64,000 bases of DNA from Nocardia sp. BMG51109. GTDB taxonomy: Bacteria; Actinomycetota; Actinomycetes; Mycobacteriales; Mycobacteriaceae. Made by a program: the position numbers and the translations under genes. The stretch is taken from assembly GCF_000526215.1 (NCBI RefSeq), contig NZ_JAFQ01000004.1, forward strand, positions 5,952,001 through 6,016,000, read 5' to 3'. The number at the start of each line of letters is the position of its first letter. Positions within the stretch are counted from its first letter, which is position 1. Below are positions 59,750 through 64,000 of this stretch, one piece after another. Under the pieces are notes generated by a model. The model ran no database searches and was not told the DNA's origin. It saw only the letters and a list, made by a program, of their open reading frames with translations.

Positions 59750-60123
59750 GCGGCACCCGGAGTGCCGGCGGGGACGAGCCGGACCGTCGCGGGGACGACG
59801 ACCTGATCGCGCTGCTCGGCGAGAGCAACGACTGGCTGCGCGGCTTCCTGTGCACCCTCGCCCGGCGCGGGGCAGGATTTCGCCGGCGCCATCCCGCCCG
59901 CGCGGCGCGGCTGATCGACACCGTGTCCCGATGGCCGGTGGTCAAGGGGGGCCAGTTCCTTTTCGATCTGATGGAGTGGGAGGACTTCATGATCGACGGC
60001 TCCCCGCCGCCGATCACGTCCTCGGCCCTCACGGGCGCCTCGTGGGTCCGGATCGCCAAGCTGCTCAGGGACCGCAACGGACCCTGGATCCGCAGGCACG
60101 GTGGACCGCGGGGGTGTTCGTGA
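59746..60123 (+). CDS. Hypothetical protein of the terpenoid locus
   Basis: This 125-residue basic protein starts at GTG 59746 overlapping the synthase stop (GTGA). It has WLRGFLCTLARRGAGFRRRH, RLIDTVSRWPVVKGGQFLFD and WVRIAKLLRDRNGPWIRRHG. No membrane helix or known motif is visible. The tight coupling to the polyprenyl synthase suggests a role in the same pathway, for example as a partner subunit. Function unknown. Confidence 0.6.
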   Translation: MSGTRSAGGDEPDRRGDDDLIALLGESNDWLRGFLCTLARRGAGFRRRHPARAARLIDTVSRWPVVKGGQFLFDLMEWEDFMIDGSPPPITSSALTGASWVRIAKLLRDRNGPWIRRHGGPRGCS

Positions 60124-60257
60124 ACGCCGCCGTCCCCGACGACTCGGACCTTCCGCCGATCGACCCGGGCCTGCATCTGTACACCGACGTGGTCATGGGC
60201 GTCATCGCCAGCGCCCGCCCGGCGCTGCGCACCCGGGGTCGCTCGGGCATCTCGTAA
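60120..60257 (+). CDS. 45-residue ORF, possibly a truncated gene
   Basis: GTG 60120 overlaps the previous stop (GTGA) and the frame reads DLPPIDPGLHLYTDVVMGVI, then ends after 45 codons, 10 bases before the flavoprotein ATG. The start looks like that of a longer protein, so the rest may have been lost. A genuine small peptide is the alternative. Confidence 0.4.
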   Translation: MNAAVPDDSDLPPIDPGLHLYTDVVMGVIASARPALRTRGRSGIS

Positions 60258-60267
60258 CGTTGCCGGC

Positions 60268-61641
60268 ATGAGCGAACGTGTGGTGGTCATCGGTGGGGAT
60301 GCGGCCGGGATGGCCGCCGCGTCGCAGGCCCGGCGGTTGAAGAAGGCGGGCGAGCTCGAGATCGTGGTGTTCGAGCGCGGGCATTTCACCTCGTACTCGG
60401 CCTGCGGCATCCCGTACTGGGTGGGCGGCGATGTCGGCGACCGGGACGATCTGATCGCCCGCACGCCGGCCGAGCACCGCGAGCGCGGCATCGACCTGCG
60501 GCTGCGTACCGAGGCGCTGGAGATCGACGTTCCCGGCCGCCGCGTCCGGGCCCGTGACCTGGAGTCCGGCGACGAAACCTGGACCGGCTACGACAAGCTC
60601 GTGATCGCGACCGGCGCCGCCCCGATCCGCCCGCCGCTGCCCGGTATCGATGCCGCGGGCGTGCACGGCGTGCAGACCCTCGACGACGGGCAGGAACTCA
60701 TCGACAGCCTCGACTCGGCGCGCGGCCGGGAGGCGGTGGTGGTCGGCGCGGGCTATATCGGCGTCGAAATGGCGGAGGCGCTGATCAACCGCGGCTTCCG
60801 GGTGACCATGATCAATCGTGGCTCCGAGCCCATGTCCACCCTCGATCCCGATATGGGCGTGCTGATCCGGAAAGCCATGCAGGGCATGGGAATCAGCGTC
60901 ATCGGTGACACCGAGGTGACCGGCCTGCGCACCGACGGCGAGGGCCGGGTCCGCGCGGTCGGCACCGGCGCCGCCGAGTACCCGGCCGATATCGTCGTGC
61001 TCGGCCTCGGCGTCCACCCGGCCACCGATCTCGCGCGCGCCGCCGGTCTACCGCTGGGCGCCTACGGCGGTCTGCTCACCGATCGGGCCATGCGCGTGCG
61101 CGGCCACGAAAACATCTGGGCGGGAGGCGATTGCGTCGAGGTGCTCGATCTGATGTCGGGTGCCGAACGGCACATTCCGCTGGGCACCCACGCCAACAAG
61201 CACGGCCAGATCATCGGTTCCGGTGTCGGCGGCGACTACGCCACGTTCCCCGGTGTGGTCGGTACCGCGGTGAGCAAGGTCTGTGATCTGGAGGTCGCGC
61301 GAACGGGCCTGCGGGAGCGGGACGCTCGCGCCGCCGGATTGCAGTACGTCACCGTGGTCATCGAATCCACCAGCCGCGCCGGGTATTTCCCCGACGCGGC
61401 CCCGATGACGGTGAAGATGCTCGCCGAACGCCGGACCGGCCGGCTGCTCGGCGTGCAGATCGTCGGCCGCGAGGGGGCGGGCAAGCGCATCGATATCGCC
61501 GCCGTGGCTCTGACGGCCGGGATGACCGTGGAGCAGATGATCTCCCTGGATCTCGGCTACGCCCCGCCGTTCTCGCCGGTCTGGGACCCGGTGCTGGTCG
61601 CCGCCCGCAAGGCGCTGACGGCGGTCCGGCAGCACCCCTGA
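60268..61641 (+). CDS. FAD-dependent pyridine nucleotide-disulfide oxidoreductase (CoA-disulfide reductase/NADH oxidase-like)
   Basis: This 457-residue protein has the FAD motif VVVIGGDAAGMAAASQ (5-20), a single redox Cys in TSYSACGIPYWVGG (Cys 46), the NAD motif VVVGAGYIGVEMAEAL and ENIWAGGDCVEV. A C-terminal dimerisation domain follows. The single active Cys is the hallmark of CoA-disulfide reductases and NADH oxidases. It may keep CoA or a thiol reduced in a CoA-rich metabolism. ATG 60268 is clear. It is convergent with the ABM gene. Confidence 0.88.
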   Translation: MSERVVVIGGDAAGMAAASQARRLKKAGELEIVVFERGHFTSYSACGIPYWVGGDVGDRDDLIARTPAEHRERGIDLRLRTEALEIDVPGRRVRARDLESGDETWTGYDKLVIATGAAPIRPPLPGIDAAGVHGVQTLDDGQELIDSLDSARGREAVVVGAGYIGVEMAEALINRGFRVTMINRGSEPMSTLDPDMGVLIRKAMQGMGISVIGDTEVTGLRTDGEGRVRAVGTGAAEYPADIVVLGLGVHPATDLARAAGLPLGAYGGLLTDRAMRVRGHENIWAGGDCVEVLDLMSGAERHIPLGTHANKHGQIIGSGVGGDYATFPGVVGTAVSKVCDLEVARTGLRERDARAAGLQYVTVVIESTSRAGYFPDAAPMTVKMLAERRTGRLLGVQIVGREGAGKRIDIAAVALTAGMTVEQMISLDLGYAPPFSPVWDPVLVAARKALTAVRQHP

Positions 61642-61659
61642 CCCTCACACCGCGTCCTC

Positions 61660-61947
61660 TCACACAGCGTCGAAGTACTCGATCTTCGGCGCGGCGGCCA
61701 GCAGCGGAGCGAAGCGCTTCCCCGCGGCCCGGAAGTGGTCGGACTTGCCGTGCAGTTCGAGCGCGGCCTGATCGTCGTACAGCTCGAAGATCCGGTAGGA
61801 GTTCGGATCCTGCTTGGACCGCACGAGCCGATACTCCCGATTCCCCGGCTCGTTCCGCCGGATCTGCTCGACGAGTTCGGCCACCGCGGCCTCCAGCTCG
61901 GCCCCCTTGCCCGCCTGGACGGTCAACTCGGCGATAACGGCGATCAT
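61660..61947 (-). CDS. Antibiotic biosynthesis monooxygenase (ABM) domain protein
   Basis: This 95-residue ferredoxin-like-fold protein has MIAVIAELTVQAGKGAELEA, REYRLVRSKQDPNSYRIFEL and the Trp-poor ABM C-terminus. Members act as small quinone-forming monooxygenases or heme-degrading enzymes, but most are uncharacterised. ATG 61947 has GGAG upstream. It is monocistronic. Confidence 0.88.
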   Translation of the reverse strand: MIAVIAELTVQAGKGAELEAAVAELVEQIRRNEPGNREYRLVRSKQDPNSYRIFELYDDQAALELHGKSDHFRAAGKRFAPLLAAAPKIEYFDAV

Positions 61948-62074
61948 GCGTACTCCTTCCGTGGGCGGGCAGACCCCGTCGTCTCGCCCTCCCGCCCCAC
62001 CCTATGTCGGCCGCGCCGGTAGGTCGACAGATCGGTCTCGAACTCGGCCTGTCGGGACGGTCGGACCACGGAGA

Positions 62075-62398
62075 TTACTTCGCCTTACCGGCCTCCTCGC
62101 TGATGGACTTCTGGTAGATGTCGGCAAAGGTTCGGGAGTCCTTTATCAGGTCGTCGCAGAATGCCGCGACGTCGGTGCCGATGAGTTCCGTGACCCGGGT
62201 GCCGGCCGCGACTCCCTCGTCGAAGAAATCGAGAAGGTCCGAGAGCAGGGTGCCGTCGACCAGGCCGACCGGACCGACCTTGAAGAAGTACTTTTGAATC
62301 TCCTTGTAGACGATCTGGTAATCGGGCGGGAGTGCCTTGACGCGGGCCATGTGCGCCCGCCACTCTCGCTTACCTTCGATGATGTCGCGGATGCCCAC
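62075..62398 (-). CDS. DUF1048 domain protein
   Basis: This 107-residue protein contains YQIVYKEIQKYFFKV and SDLLDFFDEGVAAGTRVTEL, then GTDVAAFCDDLI, the helical pattern of DUF1048. Members are encoded with PadR regulators and are of unknown role. It is the last gene of the PadR operon and is a diverged duplicate of the gene at 62400; the two are 1 base apart. Confidence 0.85.
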   Translation of the reverse strand: MGIRDIIEGKREWRAHMARVKALPPDYQIVYKEIQKYFFKVGPVGLVDGTLLSDLLDFFDEGVAAGTRVTELIGTDVAAFCDDLIKDSRTFADIYQKSISEEAGKAK

Positions 62399-62399
62399 G

Positions 62400-62756
62400 C
62401 TATGCTCCCAGCCGGCTCAGTTTCTTGGCCACGTTCCTGTTCAGCTGCTCACGCCACTTGTCGCGATAGCTCTTGGCTCCCTCTTCGCCCGCGATCGCCG
62501 CGCAGAAGCCCTTGATGTCGTCGCCCACCGCCTCGTGCACGCTCTGACCATCGGATGCCGTTTCCTCGAGCAGCCCCAGGGCGCCGTCGAGGATCGGCAT
62601 CAGGTTGCGACCCGTGAAGTCCCCGAAGGGGAAGAGATGAGCCTTGATCTCTTCCCACGCCGCTCGATACTCGGCCGGAAGGGCCTCGGCCCGGGCCTCG
62701 AAGGCCTTGTATTCCCTGGTGAGATCGTTGCCTGTGATTTTCTCCCAGAAGTTCAC
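62400..62756 (-). CDS. DUF1048 domain protein
   Basis: This 118-residue helical DUF1048 protein has YRAAWEEIKAHLFPFGDFTG, LDGALGLLEETASDGQSV and GDDIKGFCAAIAG. ATG 62756 overlaps the PadR stop (ATGA). Two DUF1048 copies after a PadR gene are a recurrent arrangement in Gram-positive bacteria. They may act as co-regulators or membrane-stress effectors; function is unknown. Confidence 0.85.
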   Translation of the reverse strand: MNFWEKITGNDLTREYKAFEARAEALPAEYRAAWEEIKAHLFPFGDFTGRNLMPILDGALGLLEETASDGQSVHEAVGDDIKGFCAAIAGEEGAKSYRDKWREQLNRNVAKKLSRLGA

Positions 62757-63070
62757 TTCTTGCTTTCCTTCAGCTCATTGATGCGTGCCGAGACGTATTC
62801 CCATTTCACCCAGAACTCCGCGAGTTCTTTGCGTCCCGCGCTGTTGAGCGTGTAGAACTTGCGCGGCGGGCCGACCTCGGAAGGCCGCTTCGAAACATCG
62901 ACCAGCCCGTTCTTCTCCAACCGCAGCAGGATGGCGTATACCGTCCCCTCGATGACATCGTCGAAACCGAGTTCGTTCAGCCGGCGCGTAATGGCGTAGC
63001 CATAGGTCTCCTCGCCGCCGATGATTTCGAGGACGCAGCCTTCGAGGGTGCCTTTCAGCATCTCCGTCAA
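62753..63070 (-). CDS. PadR family transcriptional regulator
   Basis: This 105-residue PadR-s1 type regulator has GTLEGCVLEIIGGEETYGYA, then the winged helix IEGTVYAILLRLEKNGLVDV and a short C-terminal dimerisation helix. The start is TTG 63070 or ATG 63061; the latter has GGAG directly abutting it, so TTG is preferred. It probably represses its own operon through the dyad at 63124-63149. Confidence 0.9.
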   Translation of the reverse strand: MTEMLKGTLEGCVLEIIGGEETYGYAITRRLNELGFDDVIEGTVYAILLRLEKNGLVDVSKRPSEVGPPRKFYTLNSAGRKELAEFWVKWEYVSARINELKESKK

Positions 63071-63123
63071 GTTGTCCGTGGCAGCCTTCCTTCGATCGGA
63101 ATCACTATTCGGTGGTACCGAGT

Positions 63124-63149
63124 ACTACTAGACTGTATCACAGAGTAGT
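63124..63149. promoter_or_regulatory. Candidate PadR operator
   Basis: ACTACT (63124-63129) and AGTAGT (63144-63149) form an inverted repeat with a 14-base spacer, about 55 bases upstream of the PadR start in an AT-richer block. The long-spacer dyad is consistent with PadR sites. Inferred by position and symmetry. Confidence 0.45.
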
Positions 63150-63240
63150 GGTCGAAACATCGCCACACTCGTCCCGGAGAGACCGCCCCGGAACGGCCGG
63201 GCGGACGAGCGGTTTCCGATCGGCACGACCTCGCCCCGGT

Positions 63241-63846
63241 TCAGCGAGTCGGTGTGCCTGGTGCCGCGCACGCCGCCAGGAAATCGTCGACGATGCGGAG
63301 GCAGTCGGTGCGGGTGGCGCAGCCCAGACCGCTGAGGCGGGTGAACACGATCGGGCCGAGGAGTTGCGGCAGTACGGAGTCGAGTTCGCGGTCGCCCAGG
63401 ATCGTGCGGGCCTCGTCGCAGTCGAACAGGTCGTCGAACGGGCGGCGGTAGTTCTCGACGAGATGGTGGCGCAGCGAGCCGGTGCGCGTGGCGTCCTCAG
63501 CGGTCGCCAGCCAGGCGAGGGTGGTCAGATGCAGCGGAACCTCGTTGATCACGTCGGCCCACCGGCCGAGCAGTTCGATCAGCCGCTCGCGCAGGGTGCC
63601 CTCGGTCGGGGATTCGACCACCGCCGGAAGCATCTGCTCCAGCGTCGCGGTGCGCAGGTGCACGACATTGTCGAAATGCCGGTACAGCGTCGTGCGGGCG
63701 ACATTGGACAGCCGGGTGACCGCGTCTATCGTGATCGCTTCCAGCCCACCGGATTGCAGGAGTTCGGTGGCCGCGTCGAGCAGCCGGGCGCGGGAGCGCA
63801 CCTTCCGTGGATCGAGATCGTGGGACCCGGCGCTGGTCGTGGTCAT
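63241..63846 (-). CDS. TetR family regulator
   Basis: This 201-residue protein has an N-terminal TetR HTH (RARLLDAATELLQSGGLEAI, then SNVARTTLYRHFDNVVHL) and a helical ligand domain. ATG 63846 is preferred; an in-frame upstream frame to 63891 adds 15 residues without homology. It is divergent from the gene that begins at 63965 and probably represses it. Confidence 0.9.
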   Translation of the reverse strand: MTTTSAGSHDLDPRKVRSRARLLDAATELLQSGGLEAITIDAVTRLSNVARTTLYRHFDNVVHLRTATLEQMLPAVVESPTEGTLRERLIELLGRWADVINEVPLHLTTLAWLATAEDATRTGSLRHHLVENYRRPFDDLFDCDEARTILGDRELDSVLPQLLGPIVFTRLSGLGCATRTDCLRIVDDFLAACAAPGTPTR

Positions 63847-63912
63847 GGACGAAGAATTCCTCCTCGGGATGCCTGCTGCGACGGGGCTCACAGTGCGAGT
63901 CGGCCTACTTAT

Positions 63913-63938
63913 GATACTCCTAGTAGCGTAGCGATACT
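63913..63938. promoter_or_regulatory. Divergent promoter with GATACT repeats
   Basis: GATACT occurs at 63913-63918 and 63933-63938, exactly 20 bases apart, and CTACT/AGTAG flank the first copy. The region between the TetR gene and the plus gene is AT-rich. It is the likely TetR operator region. Confidence 0.4.
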
Positions 63939-63964
63939 TTTGGTTTCGTTTCTAGGGAGGTTTG

Positions 63965-64000
63965 GTGAGCACGACAGCGACGGCGTGGTCCACCCGGCTG
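63965..64000 (+). CDS. Start of a divergent gene (partial, 12 codons)
   Basis: GTG 63965 follows AGGGAGG (63954-63960) and opens MSTTATAWSTRL to the window end. The strong ribosome binding site and the divergent position to TetR make it a real gene start, probably the regulator's target. The product cannot be told from 12 residues. Confidence 0.6.
   Translation, partial: MSTTATAWSTRL

Overview
The window looks like chromosome of a high-GC mycolic-acid actinobacterium, most likely Nocardia or a close relative. The grounds are GTG/TTG starts, 1-4 base stop/start overlaps, large families of FadE-type acyl-CoA dehydrogenases, two Rieske oxygenases, a P450, and GntR, TetR, PadR and DUF5753-type XRE regulators. 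No rRNA, tRNA or CRISPR array was recognised.

Left part (1-19 kb). After a partial DUF1684 gene, an XRE-cupin regulator and a lipoprotein, two divergent operons share the promoter region 5631-5991. The minus operon holds a Rieske oxygenase, a small unknown protein and an acyl-CoA dehydrogenase pair. The plus operon holds a Liv-type ABC importer (binding lipoprotein, fused LivH-LivM permease, two ATPases, a small membrane protein). It is followed by acyl-CoA dehydrogenase, SDR, type III CoA-transferase, enoyl-CoA hydratase, thiolase and another acyl-CoA dehydrogenase. Together they look like uptake, hydroxylation and beta-oxidation of a cyclic or branched acid. A CEOS-like dehydrogenase and a P450 follow.

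Middle (20-44 kb). A two-gene module (membrane protein plus a 1196-residue STAND NTPase with a C-terminal LysM domain) is a defence or signalling candidate. Next comes a catabolic regulon. The minus operon has an SMP-30-like beta-propeller, SDR, Rieske oxygenase, Baeyer-Villiger monooxygenase, SDR, TPP-dependent lyase and aldehyde dehydrogenase. The plus operon has two heteromeric-type acyl-CoA dehydrogenase pairs around an enoyl-CoA hydratase. Both operons carry the same 28-base upstream element on either side of a GntR/FCD regulator. A hydrolase remnant, an ArsR-SRPBCC pair and an LLM oxidoreductase close this part.

Accessory region (44.5-57 kb). Two genes on opposite strands are both broken at about 44.57 kb, where the composition becomes more AT-rich. 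The next four minus-strand genes (MazG-like pyrophosphohydrolase, Nmad1-like protein, TylF-like methyltransferase, and a protein of the HMUDK-helical/aGPT-PPlase superfamily) resemble a DNA-base or nucleotide hypermodification operon. This is the strongest candidate for an undescribed system here. Then come a HicB-like gene, a small protein-DUF6879-XRE triad, an XRE regulator with a Tat-like motif, a small gene split by an antisense group II intron, and island-type hypothetical genes.

Right end (57-64 kb). A probable terpenoid locus pairs a CrtC/AttH-like protein with a polyprenyl synthase that has a long extra N-terminus. It is followed by a CoA-disulfide-reductase-like flavoprotein, an ABM-domain protein, a PadR-DUF1048-DUF1048 operon, a TetR regulator and the first 12 codons of a divergent gene.
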